A stretch of 64,000 bases of DNA from Roseomonas sp. AR75. Lineage in GTDB: Bacteria > Pseudomonadota > Alphaproteobacteria > Acetobacterales > Acetobacteraceae. The notes beneath the pieces were generated by a model that was given only the letters and a program-made list of their open reading frames with translations, ran no database searches and had not been told where the DNA came from. Of the stretch, positions 1 to 8,547 are shown in pieces. The stretch spans positions 930,001 to 994,000 of the forward strand of contig NZ_STGB01000006.1 of assembly GCF_005222815.1 (NCBI RefSeq). Reading direction: 5' to 3'. Made by a program: the position numbers and the translations under genes. Positions within the stretch are counted from its first letter, which is position 1. Each line of letters starts with the position of its first letter.

Positions 1-729
1 CTGGCGAAGGAATACACGCCCGGCAAGCCGGTGCTGCGCGGCATCGACCTCGCCTTCTCGCCAGACGGGATCACGGCGATCATCGGCCCGTCCGGCACCG
101 GCAAGTCCACGCTGATCCGCTGCATCAATCGTCTGGTGGAACCCACCGCCGGCGAGATCCTGCTGCATGGCGAGGATCTCGCGAAGCTGCGCGGCCGCGC
201 GCTGCGCCTGGCGCGCCGGCGGATCGGCATGGTCTTCCAGGAATACAACCTGGTCGAGCGCCTTTCGGTGATGGAGAACGTGCTCTCCGGACGGCTCGGC
301 TATGTGCCGCTCTGGCGTGCCTGGCTGCGGAAATACCCGGAGCAGGACGTCGCCCGCGCCTTCGACCTGCTTGACGCCGTCGGGCTGCCGGAACAGGCGA
401 CGCGCCGCGCGGATGCGCTCTCCGGCGGCCAGCGCCAGCGCGTGGGCATCGCGCGCGCGCTGATGCAGCAGCCGGAGCTGCTGCTGGCCGACGAGCCGAC
501 CTCCTCGCTCGACCCGAAGACGGCGGTGGAGGTGATGGAGCTGCTCACCCGCCTGACCGCGGCGGCGGGCGTGCCGGTGATCGTCAACATCCACAATGTG
601 GACCTCGCCCGGCGCTTCGCGCAGCGCATCATCGGCATGTCCGGCGGCGCGGTGGTGTTCGACGGCCCGCCCGAGGCGCTGGAGTCGCACCATCTTCAGC
701 AGATCTATGGCGGCGAGGATTGGCTTTGA
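1..729 (+). CDS. phnC: Phosphonate-type ABC transporter ATPase PhnC (5' truncated)
   Basis: ATP-hydrolysing subunit of a phosphonate/organophosphate importer, acting on the cytoplasmic face with the two PhnE-like permeases that follow. The reading frame is open to the first base, so the N terminus lies outside the window. Visible: Walker A GPSGTGKST (residues 29-37 of the visible part), Q-loop VFQEY, ABC signature LSGGQRQRVG (about 140-149) and Walker B LLADEP. The spacing between motifs is typical of PhnC. The stop overlaps the start of the first permease, so the genes are translationally coupled. The periplasmic binding protein PhnD would be expected upstream and is not seen. The substrate is uncertain, because the operon continues into a glycerol-3-phosphate dehydrogenase and not C-P lyase genes. 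Confidence 0.9.
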   Translation: MAKEYTPGKPVLRGIDLAFSPDGITAIIGPSGTGKSTLIRCINRLVEPTAGEILLHGEDLAKLRGRALRLARRRIGMVFQEYNLVERLSVMENVLSGRLGYVPLWRAWLRKYPEQDVARAFDLLDAVGLPEQATRRADALSGGQRQRVGIARALMQQPELLLADEPTSSLDPKTAVEVMELLTRLTAAAGVPVIVNIHNVDLARRFAQRIIGMSGGAVVFDGPPEALESHHLQQIYGGEDWL

Positions 730-1514
730 ACCAGGCCGCCCTCGCCGCGCGCCGTGCCTTCGCGCCGAACTGGGCGGCGCGTGGCGCGCTGATCGCGCTT
801 GCCATCTATTCCGTCTATGCGATGGGCCAGCTCGACATCACCTGGGATCGGCTGGCCACCGGCTTCGGCGAGGCCGGGCGCTTCCTCGCCCGCATGTGGC
901 CGCCGAATTTCGAACGCTGGGGCCTGCTGGTCGAGGGCATGCTGGAGAGCATCCAGATCGCGATCCTCGCTTCCGCCCTCGGCATCCTGCTCTCGCTGCC
1001 GCTCGGGCTGATGGCGGCGCGCAATCTCTCACCTGCGATCCTGAGCGCGCCGACGCGCGCCTTCATCGCGCTGTGCCGCAGCCTGCACTACGTGATCGTC
1101 GCGATCCTCTTCGTGAAGGCGATCGGCTTCGGCGCGCTCGCCGGCGTCGCCGCACTCACCATCGCCTCCATGGGCTTCATCGCCAAGCTCTTCGCCGAAG
1201 CCATCGAGGAGATCTCGATGAAGCAGGTCGAGGCGATTCGCGCCACGGGCGCGGGGCTCGGGGCCGTGCTGCTCTACGGCGTGCTGCCGCAGGTCGCCTC
1301 CCGCTTCACCGGCTTCTGCCTCTACCAGCTCGATTCCAACCTGAGGAATTCGACCCTCGTGGGCATCGTTGGCGCCGGCGGCATCGGCGGCACGCTGTTC
1401 GCGGCGTTCAAGCGCTTCGACTACGACTTCGTCGCCGCCATCCTGATCTCGATCATCGCGCTGATCTTCCTGGCGGAGGTCATCTCCGGCCGCATCCGGG
1501 CGGCGATGCGATGA
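720..1514 (+). CDS. phnE: Phosphonate-type ABC transporter permease PhnE (first copy)
   Basis: Inner-membrane permease of the phosphonate-type importer, 264 residues. It begins with TTG and overlaps the end of phnC by ten bases. I see several hydrophobic spans, and the EAA-type cytoplasmic loop that docks the ATPase lies around residues 168-195 (KQVEAIRATGAG). A late GAGGIGG segment is typical of PhnE. The end overlaps the next permease as ATGA. Two consecutive phnE genes, as here, are common in PhnCDEE transporters and would form a heterodimeric channel. Confidence 0.88.
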   Translation: MALNQAALAARRAFAPNWAARGALIALAIYSVYAMGQLDITWDRLATGFGEAGRFLARMWPPNFERWGLLVEGMLESIQIAILASALGILLSLPLGLMAARNLSPAILSAPTRAFIALCRSLHYVIVAILFVKAIGFGALAGVAALTIASMGFIAKLFAEAIEEISMKQVEAIRATGAGLGAVLLYGVLPQVASRFTGFCLYQLDSNLRNSTLVGIVGAGGIGGTLFAAFKRFDYDFVAAILISIIALIFLAEVISGRIRAAMR

Positions 1515-2338
1515 GCGCCCAGGCCGGCATCGCGGGGCCGATGGCGCCGCTGCATCGCGAATGGCACCGCTTCACGCCGCAGCAGCGCATCGCGCGCTGG
1601 CTGGTCTGGCTGGCGATGGTCGCCGCCCTGGTCTGGGCCATCCGCTCCGTCGAGATCATCCCGGAGTTCCTGGCCGACGCGCCGGAGCAGATGGCCGACC
1701 TTCTGGTGCGCATGTGGCCGCCCGACCTGGCGCACTACTATCCAGGTGTTCACGCCGCGCTGGTTGAGACGCTGCACATCGCCACGCTGGGCACCCTGTT
1801 CAGCTTCCTCCTCGCCGTGCCGCTGGCCCTGCTGGCGGCGCGCAACATCTGCCGCAACCGCCTGGTCAACGGGCTGGCGCAACTGATGCTGGTCTCCTCG
1901 CGCAGCGTGAACTCGCTGGTCTGGGCGCTGATCTTCGTCGCCGTCTTCGGCCCCGGCGCCGCCGCCGGCACCTTCGCCATCGCCTTCCGCTCCGTCGGCT
2001 TCGTCGGCAAGCTGCTGGCCGAGGCCCTGGAGGAGACGAACCGCGGACCGGTGGAAGCGCTGACCGCGGCCGGCGCGCCCTGGGGCAGTATCATGCTCAA
2101 GGGCGTCTGGCCGCAGGTGCAGCCGGCCTTCTGGGGCATCGCCCTGTTCCGCTGGGACATCAATGTCCGCGAGAGCGCCGTGCTCGGCCTTGTCGGCGCC
2201 GGGGGCATCGGCGTGGTGCTCGACGACGCCATCAACTTCTTCCAGTGGGAGCGTGTCGCAACCGTGCTTCTCGCGATTCTTGCCGTGGTGATCATGGCTG
2301 AGATCGTGGTCACGCGGATCCGTGCACGGCTGATCTGA
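1511..2338 (+). CDS. phnE: Phosphonate-type ABC transporter permease PhnE (second copy)
   Basis: Second permease subunit, 275 residues, starting at an ATG that overlaps the stop of the first phnE (ATGA). The frame is open far upstream, but that extension is a shadow of the first permease. Its cytoplasmic docking loop (VEALTAAGAPWG) and the late GLVGAGGIG segment mirror the first copy. An N-terminal soluble stretch of about 35 residues precedes the first membrane span. The stop is only five bases from the ATG of the glpD-like gene, so all four genes look like one transcript. Confidence 0.88.
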   Translation: MSAQAGIAGPMAPLHREWHRFTPQQRIARWLVWLAMVAALVWAIRSVEIIPEFLADAPEQMADLLVRMWPPDLAHYYPGVHAALVETLHIATLGTLFSFLLAVPLALLAARNICRNRLVNGLAQLMLVSSRSVNSLVWALIFVAVFGPGAAAGTFAIAFRSVGFVGKLLAEALEETNRGPVEALTAAGAPWGSIMLKGVWPQVQPAFWGIALFRWDINVRESAVLGLVGAGGIGVVLDDAINFFQWERVATVLLAILAVVIMAEIVVTRIRARLI

Positions 2339-2343
2339 CCCTC

Positions 2344-3828
2344 ATGCGCGACAGCTTCGACCTTCTTGTCATCGGCGGCGGCGTCAACGGCGCCGGGATC
2401 GCCCGCGACGCGCAGGGCAGGGGGATCTCCACCTGCCTGGTGGAGCGGGGCGACCTGGCCGGCGCCACCTCCTCCGCCTCGTCGAAGCTGATCCATGGCG
2501 GGCTGCGATACCTCGAGCAGTACGAGTTCCGCCTGGTGCGGGAAGCGCTGGCCGAGCGTGAGGTGCTGCTGCGCATCGCGCCGCACATCGTCTGGCCGAT
2601 GCGCTTCGTGCTGCCGCACCGGCCGGAGATGCGCCCGCGCTGGATGATCCGCGCCGGACTGTTCCTGTATGACCATCTTGCGCCGCGCGTCAGCCTGCCG
2701 GGCACGGAGAGCATCGCCGTCGCCCGCCATCGCTATGGCGAGCCGCTGCAGCGCGAGATCACCAGCGCCTTCGCCTATTCCGATTGCTGGGTGGAGGACA
2801 GCCGCCTGGTCGTGCTGAACGCCCGCGACGCCGCCGCCCGCGGCGCGGAGGTGCTGGTCCGCACCAGCTTCGTGGGGGCGGAGCGCGAGGGCGATGCCTG
2901 GGCCTGCCGTCTGGTCGGGCCCGACGGCGTCGAGCGGCGCGTGCGCGCGCGTGCACTGGTCAACGCCGCGGGACCCTGGGTGATGAATGCGCAGGACGCC
3001 GCGCATGCCCGCGCGCAGGACCGCGTGCGGCTGGTGCGCGGCAGCCATATCGTGCTGCCGGCGCTCTATGACGGCCCGCAGGCCTACATCCTGCAGAACG
3101 ACGACCGCCGCGTGGTCTTCGTGATCCCCTACGAGGGAAGATTCTCGCTGGTCGGCACGACGGACGTGCCGCATGAGGGCGACCCGCGCAGCGCGCACTG
3201 CACGCCGGAGGAAGCGGCCTATCTCTGCCGCGCCGTGGCGCGGCAGTTCAAGGATGCCCCGGACCCGCAGGAGATCGTCTGGACCTATTCCGGCGTGCGC
3301 CCGCTGCATGACGACGGCGCGGACAATCCCTCGGCCGTCACGCGCGACTACGTGCTGAAGACGGATGCGCCGGAAGGCCAGGCGCCGCTGCTGACCGTCT
3401 ATGGCGGCAAGATCACCACCTATCGCCGGCTGGCCGAGGAGGCGGTGGAGAAGATCGGCGCTGCGCTCGACAAGGCCGGCACCCCCTGGACCGGGACGGC
3501 GCCGCTGCCGGGCGGTGAGTTCGGCGGTCTCGACCTGCCGGCCTTCGAGGCGGAGATGGCGCGCCGTCACCCCTGGCTGCCGCAGCCGGCGCTGCATCGC
3601 ATGGTGCGCGCCTATGGCAGCGACCTCGACACGCTGCTGGATGGCGCGAGCGGGCCGAACGCCATGGGCGAGGAATACGGCGCCGGCTTCACCGAGCGGG
3701 AGCTCGATTGGCTGGTTCGGCACGAGTGGGCGCGCACCGCGGACGACGTGCTGTGGCGGCGTTCGAAGCTCGGCCTGCACATGCCGGAGGAAGGGCAACA
3801 GCGGCTCAGGGCGCGTCTCGGCGCCTGA
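2344..3828 (+). CDS. glpD: Glycerol-3-phosphate dehydrogenase (FAD-dependent, GlpD family)
   Basis: Membrane-associated flavoprotein that oxidises sn-glycerol 3-phosphate to dihydroxyacetone phosphate and passes electrons to quinone. The 494-residue length fits the family. Visible: N-terminal FAD-binding VIGGGVNGAGIA (residues 9-20), the family signature IHGGLRYLE (50-58), and a C-terminal helical domain after about residue 380. It directly follows the second phnE, which is not the usual glp regulon setting. The context suggests that the transporter supplies glycerol 3-phosphate, a glycerophosphodiester or a related glycerol phosph(on)ate; this is inference. Confidence 0.88.
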   Translation: MRDSFDLLVIGGGVNGAGIARDAQGRGISTCLVERGDLAGATSSASSKLIHGGLRYLEQYEFRLVREALAEREVLLRIAPHIVWPMRFVLPHRPEMRPRWMIRAGLFLYDHLAPRVSLPGTESIAVARHRYGEPLQREITSAFAYSDCWVEDSRLVVLNARDAAARGAEVLVRTSFVGAEREGDAWACRLVGPDGVERRVRARALVNAAGPWVMNAQDAAHARAQDRVRLVRGSHIVLPALYDGPQAYILQNDDRRVVFVIPYEGRFSLVGTTDVPHEGDPRSAHCTPEEAAYLCRAVARQFKDAPDPQEIVWTYSGVRPLHDDGADNPSAVTRDYVLKTDAPEGQAPLLTVYGGKITTYRRLAEEAVEKIGAALDKAGTPWTGTAPLPGGEFGGLDLPAFEAEMARRHPWLPQPALHRMVRAYGSDLDTLLDGASGPNAMGEEYGAGFTERELDWLVRHEWARTADDVLWRRSKLGLHMPEEGQQRLRARLGA

Positions 3829-3892
3829 GCGTCTTGGTGGCGGCGGAGGGCGCCGCTAGGCTTCGCGCGCTTCAACCCGCCGAGGATCGCCG

Positions 3893-4750
3893 ATGACGCC
3901 CCCCGAACGCCTGCGCGCGCTGCTTGCCGAGCCCGGATTCGTCGTGATGCCTGCCGTGTGGGACGGCATCAGCGCGAAGCTGGCGGCCGAGGCGGGCTAC
4001 AAGACCGCCTTCCTCTCCGGCTCCTGCGTCGCGGCGAGCCGTCTTGGTGGGCCGGATCTGGACCTGGTGTCCTTCGGCGAGATGTTCGACAGCTTCACCA
4101 TGGTGCGCAATGCCGCGCCGGAGACGCTGATCCTGGCCGATGGCGATCATGGCTACGGCAATGCGATGAACGTGCAGCGGACGGTGCGCGCCTATGGCCG
4201 GGCCGGCGCCGCGGCGGTGCTGATCGAGGACAAGATCACGCCGCGCGCGCTGACCTCGGCGGGCAAGCCCTGCCTGCCGCGGGAGGAGGCGCGGATGAAG
4301 ATCCGGGCCGCGGTGCAGGCCGCGAAGGAGTCCGGCATCCTGGTGCTGGCGCGCACCGATTGCCGACCCACGCAGGGCATCGACGAGGCGGTGGCGCGCA
4401 TCGAGATGTATGTCGAGGAGGGCGCCGACATCCTGTTCCTGGATTCGCCGCATGATGACGAGGAGATCCGGCGCGGCGTGGCCGCGGCCGCTGGCCGTCC
4501 GAGCTTCTGCGTGCTGTCGCCGGGCGCACCGCGCGCAACGCCGGACCGCAAGAAGGCCGAGGCGCTGGGCTGGAAGATCGGCACCTATCCGACGGGCATG
4601 CTCTCGCCCGCGATCGCCGGCATGAAGGCCGGCCTGGCTGCGCTGCTGGCCGGCGAGGCGGAGGCGTCCAGCGCGCTGCCGCCCCCGGAACTGCGCGCCA
4701 CCCTGGGCTACGGCGACTACGACGTGAAGGCCAAGCCTTTCATCGTCTGA
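3893..4750 (+). CDS. Isocitrate lyase/PEP mutase-fold enzyme (oxaloacetate decarboxylase-like)
   Basis: TIM-barrel enzyme of the isocitrate lyase/PEP phosphonomutase superfamily, 285 residues, which cleaves or forms C-C or P-C bonds next to a carboxylate with Mg2+. Visible: SGSCVAASRLG (residues 42-52), the metal-binding DGDHGYGN (83-90), EDK at 112-114, and KPCLPREEA (125-133) in the catalytic loop region. Length and the loop fit oxaloacetate decarboxylases or 2-methylisocitrate-lyase-like enzymes better than true isocitrate lyase, which is much longer. The upstream phn-type transporter makes a phosphonate role thinkable, but an intergenic gap separates them and no aminotransferase or PnaA-like hydrolase is near. 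The substrate is unresolved. Confidence 0.75.
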   Translation: MTPPERLRALLAEPGFVVMPAVWDGISAKLAAEAGYKTAFLSGSCVAASRLGGPDLDLVSFGEMFDSFTMVRNAAPETLILADGDHGYGNAMNVQRTVRAYGRAGAAAVLIEDKITPRALTSAGKPCLPREEARMKIRAAVQAAKESGILVLARTDCRPTQGIDEAVARIEMYVEEGADILFLDSPHDDEEIRRGVAAAAGRPSFCVLSPGAPRATPDRKKAEALGWKIGTYPTGMLSPAIAGMKAGLAALLAGEAEASSALPPPELRATLGYGDYDVKAKPFIV

Positions 4751-4762
4751 ATGGAGGGGCGC

Positions 4763-4809
4763 GGGGACGATCATCGTCCCCGGCAGGAGCGCGAGGGCAG
4801 CGCCCTCGC
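4763..4809. terminator. Paired hairpins between convergent genes
   Basis: Two perfect inverted repeats lie back to back between the converging 3' ends. The first has an eight-base stem GGGGACGA/TCGTCCCC with a three-base loop. The second has an eight-base stem GCGAGGGC/GCCCTCGC with a three-base loop, and is followed by a short pyrimidine run on the plus strand. They probably act as a bidirectional terminator. Confidence 0.6.
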
Positions 4810-4814
4810 TTCTC

Positions 4815-6833
4815 TCAAATCGCCCGCGCCGCGATCTCTCCTTCGCGGATCGCCGCGTCCGCGCGTCGCGGCGCCAGTGCATCGCCGATGAGCTTCACGT
4901 CGAGGCCCTGCGTGCGGCGCGGCGCCAGCGTATGGAACAGCGCGTCCTGCGCTTCCGCGCCCAGCACCAGCACGATGCTGTCGAAGCCGTCCTTTACGAT
5001 CTCCTCGCCGGTGTAGATGTCGCGGAAGTGGGCGGCGTCGCCTTCGATGCGCGTCAGTTCCAGGTCGGTGGCGAAGCGCATGCCCATGCGGCGGAGCATG
5101 CCGTAGGTCTTGCCCCAGTCGCGGCTGCCGGCGAGGTCGGGCGCCGCCTGGCCGAGCCAGGTGACGAACTCCACCTCGGCGCCTTGCGACGCCAGGTATT
5201 CCGCCGTGACCACGCCCTGCCGTCCGCCGAGCCCGTCATAGACCAGCGCGCGGCGGCCCGGCGCGCGGGGCTCACGCAGCGCGTCCATGTAGGAGAGGAC
5301 GTTGGGCTGGTCGGTGCCGGGCAAGGCGGCGCCGTTCCAGTTCTGCGGGCGCAGCGGTGTCCAGCCATGGCGCAGGCCCTGCGATCCCGTGGCGACCACG
5401 ATCGCCTCGTAGCCGTCGGCGAGCAGCACGTCCGCATCGGCGATGGTCTGCAGGCGGATGTCCACGCCGGCCTTGGTCACTTGGTTCTCCAGCCAGTCGG
5501 CGATGCCGAGCAGCTCGCGGCGGGACGGCGCGCGGGACCACAGGCGGATCTGGCCGCCGAGCTCATGCCCACGCTCGAACAGCGTGACGGCGTGGCCGCG
5601 TTGCGCGGCGGTCAGCGCGGCGCGCATGCCGCCGGGCCCGCCGCCGACGACCGCGACCTTCTTCGCACGAGCCGCGCGCTTCAGCGTGCCGGTGCCGAGG
5701 TCTCGCTCATTGCCCGCAGCAGGATTGTGGATGCACGCGATCGGCGCCTGGGCGAAGATCGAGGTCATGCACCAGTTGGCGCCGACGCAGGGCCGGATCT
5801 CGGCACCCTCGTCGCGCGCGGCCTTCGCCACCCATTCGGGATCGGCGATCAGCGCGCGCGCCATGGCGACGAAGTCGCAATCGCCCGCGGCCAGGTGCTT
5901 CTCCGCTTCGGCCGGCGTCACGATGCGGCCGACGCCGACCACGGGAATGCCGTTCGCCGCCTGCCGCACCTGCCGCGTCGCCGCCATCTGGTAGCCGTGG
6001 CTTTCGGGCGAGGTCGGGTAGATCAGCATGCGGTTGAGATAGGTACCGTGGCTGCAGGAGACGTAGTCGATCAGGCCGGAAGCGGTCATGCGCCCCGCAA
6101 TCTCCGCCCAGTCCGCCGGACGCAGCCCGCCCTCATGCCCGTCATCGGAGTTGATGCGCACGCCGACGATCATGTCCTTCCCGCATTCCTCGCGCGTCGC
6201 CTGGATGATCTCCATCACCAGGCGCAGGCGGTTGTCCAGGCTGCCGCCGAAGGCGTCGTTGCGATGGTTCGTGGCGGGCGAGAGGAACTGGTTGAGCAGG
6301 TAGCCATGCGCCATGGAGTGCACCTCCACGCCGTCCAGCCCGCCGCTGCGCGCGTGGCGCGCCGTCAGCCGGTAGCCTTCGCGGATCGCATCGATGTCCT
6401 CCACCGTCATTGCGTGCGGCATTTCGCGATAGACGGCGCAGGGCACGGCTGAGGGCGCCCAGACCGGTGCGCCGGAGGCCACCGAGTTCGTCTCCCGCCC
6501 GCGATGCCAGGGCTGCGCCAGCAGCAGCGCGCCATGCTCATGCACCGCCGCCGCGATCTTCTGGTATTGCGGCACCATGCGCGGATCGAAGGACAGCGCC
6601 TTGCCGCGATAGGGCAGGGAGGTCTCGTGCACCGCCATGCATTCCATGGTGATGACGGCGACGCCGTGCTTCGCGCGCTCGGCGTAGTAGGCGACATGCG
6701 CGTCGGTGAAGACATGGTCCTTCACCAGCAGCGTGGCATGCGCACTCATCCAGGTGCGGTTGCGCGCCGTCTTCGGGCCGATCCGGATCGGGCTGAAGAG
6801 GGTTGGGTAGGGCGACTTCGACGTTTCCTGCAT
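4815..6833 (-). CDS. FMN/FAD oxidoreductase of the 2,4-dienoyl-CoA reductase/trimethylamine dehydrogenase family
   Basis: Two-part flavoenzyme, 672 residues: an Old-Yellow-Enzyme-like FMN TIM barrel (about 1-375) followed by a dinucleotide-binding half (GGGPGG at 397-402). Family members reduce enoyl-CoAs or N-demethylate small amines using FMN, a [4Fe-4S] cluster and FAD or ADP. The cluster segment reads C349, A352, C355, C367, so the second of the four usual cysteines is alanine. The barrel keeps HSMAHGYLLNQFLSP (172-186). I chose the ATG at MQETSKSPYP because it fits the family start; the frame is open further upstream into the divergent gene. Likely roles are amine or betaine demethylation or enone reduction. 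Confidence 0.8.
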   Translation of the reverse strand: MQETSKSPYPTLFSPIRIGPKTARNRTWMSAHATLLVKDHVFTDAHVAYYAERAKHGVAVITMECMAVHETSLPYRGKALSFDPRMVPQYQKIAAAVHEHGALLLAQPWHRGRETNSVASGAPVWAPSAVPCAVYREMPHAMTVEDIDAIREGYRLTARHARSGGLDGVEVHSMAHGYLLNQFLSPATNHRNDAFGGSLDNRLRLVMEIIQATREECGKDMIVGVRINSDDGHEGGLRPADWAEIAGRMTASGLIDYVSCSHGTYLNRMLIYPTSPESHGYQMAATRQVRQAANGIPVVGVGRIVTPAEAEKHLAAGDCDFVAMARALIADPEWVAKAARDEGAEIRPCVGANWCMTSIFAQAPIACIHNPAAGNERDLGTGTLKRAARAKKVAVVGGGPGGMRAALTAAQRGHAVTLFERGHELGGQIRLWSRAPSRRELLGIADWLENQVTKAGVDIRLQTIADADVLLADGYEAIVVATGSQGLRHGWTPLRPQNWNGAALPGTDQPNVLSYMDALREPRAPGRRALVYDGLGGRQGVVTAEYLASQGAEVEFVTWLGQAAPDLAGSRDWGKTYGMLRRMGMRFATDLELTRIEGDAAHFRDIYTGEEIVKDGFDSIVLVLGAEAQDALFHTLAPRRTQGLDVKLIGDALAPRRADAAIREGEIAARAI

Positions 6834-6906
6834 GGGCCGAGCCTTGCCATGGCGGCGCGCTGCGTCAAGATTGTCCGGACAAGACGAAGCGGGCGGAGCG
6901 CGGGCC

Positions 6907-8547
6907 TTGGCGGATCTCGACACGGATCTGGTGGTCGTCGGCACCGGCGCGGCGGGCTGCGGCGCGGCGCTGGCTGGCCTGGCGCGTGGGCTGCGCGTGG
7001 TGGTGGTGGAGAAGTCGGAACGCCTGGGCGGTGCCACGGCGTCCTCGCTCGGCGGTCTCTGGGTGCCGGAGAACCACCTGATGGCGGCGGCCGGGTTCAG
7101 CGACAGCCTGGACGCGGCGCGGCAGTACATGCGGTTCCTGTCGGGCGGCTACGCGCTGGCGCCGATGACGGAAGCCTATCTGCATTCCTCGCGCATCGCG
7201 TTGCGCGACTTCGCGGAGGCCGGCGTGCCGTTCCGGCTGCTGCGCGGCCTGCCCGACCACTACTATCCGCAGGCCGAAGGCTCCGTTGCCGATGGGCGGC
7301 TGGTGGAGGCGATGCCGATCGCGCGGGACGCGCTCGGCCCCTGGGGCGATCGGCTGGAGGAGGGCGTCTACAACGAGGCCGGGGTGAGCTGGGGCGACGC
7401 CATCGCCTGGGGCGGCCTCGGCGCACGCCAGGCGTGGCCGGAGCATGAGCTGGAAGCGCGGCGGCAGAAGCGCTTGTTGGCTGCGGGGCCAGCGCTCGTC
7501 GGGCAGTTCCTGGCGCGGCTGATGGAAGCGGGCGTGCCGATCCTCGCTGGCTTCCGCGCGGAGCGGCTGCTCGTGGAGGATGGCCGCGTGGCGGGCGTCG
7601 AAGGCCCGCGCCGCATCCGCGCGTCGCGCGGCGTGGTGCTGGCCAGCGGCGGCTACGAAGGCAGCCCGGAACTGGTTAACCGCTTCGAGGGCCTGCCCGA
7701 CTGGATGAACATCTTCCCGCGCTCGGTCGAGGGCGACGGGATGGTGATGGGCAGCGAGCTCGGTGCCGCGGTGTGGCGCGTGCCGAACAACCTGGCGATG
7801 CTGGTGGGCTACGCGATCCCCTCGCCCACCGAGACGGGCGAGCAGGTGTTCTTCAGCGCCGGACTGCGCGGTCTCTCCTATCCGCACAGCATCGTGGTGA
7901 ACGATAAGGCACGCCGCTTCTGCGACGAGAGCCAGTTCCAGCATGTGGTCGCCGGGCTGACGCGCTTCGACCTCGGCGCACACCGGCATCCGAACCTGCC
8001 GGCCTGGATGCTGTTCGATGCGCAGTATCTGCGGCGCTACAGCTTCGCGCGTCGCCCGCCCGGCGCGGAATTGCCGGATTGGGTGATGCGCGCGCAGACG
8101 CTGCCGGAACTGGCGGTCATGCTGGGCCTGGACGCGGCCGCACTGGCCGACACCATCGCGCAATTCAACGCAGGGGCCGAGCGCGGCGAGGATCCGGAAC
8201 ATGGCCGCGGCTCCTCGGCCTTCGCGCGCTCCACCGCCGGCGATCCGCATGCGAAGCACCCGAATCTCGGCACGCTGGCGGAGCCGCCCTTCTGCGCTGT
8301 GCGCATCAAGCTCGGCGGCATCTCCGCCGCGGGCCTTCTGACCGATCCCGATGCGCGCGTGCTGCATGTGCGCGGCCAGCCCATCCCGGGCCTCTACGCC
8401 TGCGGCAACACCGCGGCGCCGACGGAATCCGGCGCGGGCTACCAGGCGGGCATCTCGCTGATGCGTGGTCTCACTTTCGGCTGGCTGGCGGCGCGCCACG
8501 CCGCCGTCCAGGACGACAAGGCTTCACAAGGAGGACACAGGGAATGA
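6907..8547 (+). CDS. FAD-dependent oxidoreductase (fumarate reductase/3-ketosteroid dehydrogenase-like)
   Basis: Flavoprotein of about 546 residues in the succinate dehydrogenase/fumarate reductase flavoprotein superfamily. The N terminus carries the FAD-binding VVVGTGAAG, and near the C terminus GLYACGNTAAPTESGAGY is typical of 3-ketosteroid dehydrogenase and FAD-binding-2 proteins that desaturate or reduce next to a carbonyl. The start is uncertain: I chose TTG preceding ADLDTDLVVVG. The ATG 75 bases upstream overlaps the divergent gene's start codon and would add an unlikely basic extension. The stop overlaps the following Bug receptor (ATGA), which suggests that the receptor's ligand is this enzyme's substrate. 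Confidence 0.78.
   Translation: MADLDTDLVVVGTGAAGCGAALAGLARGLRVVVVEKSERLGGATASSLGGLWVPENHLMAAAGFSDSLDAARQYMRFLSGGYALAPMTEAYLHSSRIALRDFAEAGVPFRLLRGLPDHYYPQAEGSVADGRLVEAMPIARDALGPWGDRLEEGVYNEAGVSWGDAIAWGGLGARQAWPEHELEARRQKRLLAAGPALVGQFLARLMEAGVPILAGFRAERLLVEDGRVAGVEGPRRIRASRGVVLASGGYEGSPELVNRFEGLPDWMNIFPRSVEGDGMVMGSELGAAVWRVPNNLAMLVGYAIPSPTETGEQVFFSAGLRGLSYPHSIVVNDKARRFCDESQFQHVVAGLTRFDLGAHRHPNLPAWMLFDAQYLRRYSFARRPPGAELPDWVMRAQTLPELAVMLGLDAAALADTIAQFNAGAERGEDPEHGRGSSAFARSTAGDPHAKHPNLGTLAEPPFCAVRIKLGGISAAGLLTDPDARVLHVRGQPIPGLYACGNTAAPTESGAGYQAGISLMRGLTFGWLAARHAAVQDDKASQGGHRE

Noticed and set aside
596..1510. N-terminal extension of the second phnE frame
   Set aside because: The extension overlaps phnC and the first phnE out of frame. 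The ATG at the ATGA overlap gives the normal family length.
1750..3798. 682-residue open frame on the minus strand
   Set aside because: It lies opposite phnE and glpD, which have clear family motifs. The composition is typical of an antisense frame in GC-rich DNA, with no recognisable domain.
6865..8499. 544-residue minus-strand frame opposite the flavoprotein
   Set aside because: The plus-strand frame carries FAD-binding motifs; this one is a shadow.
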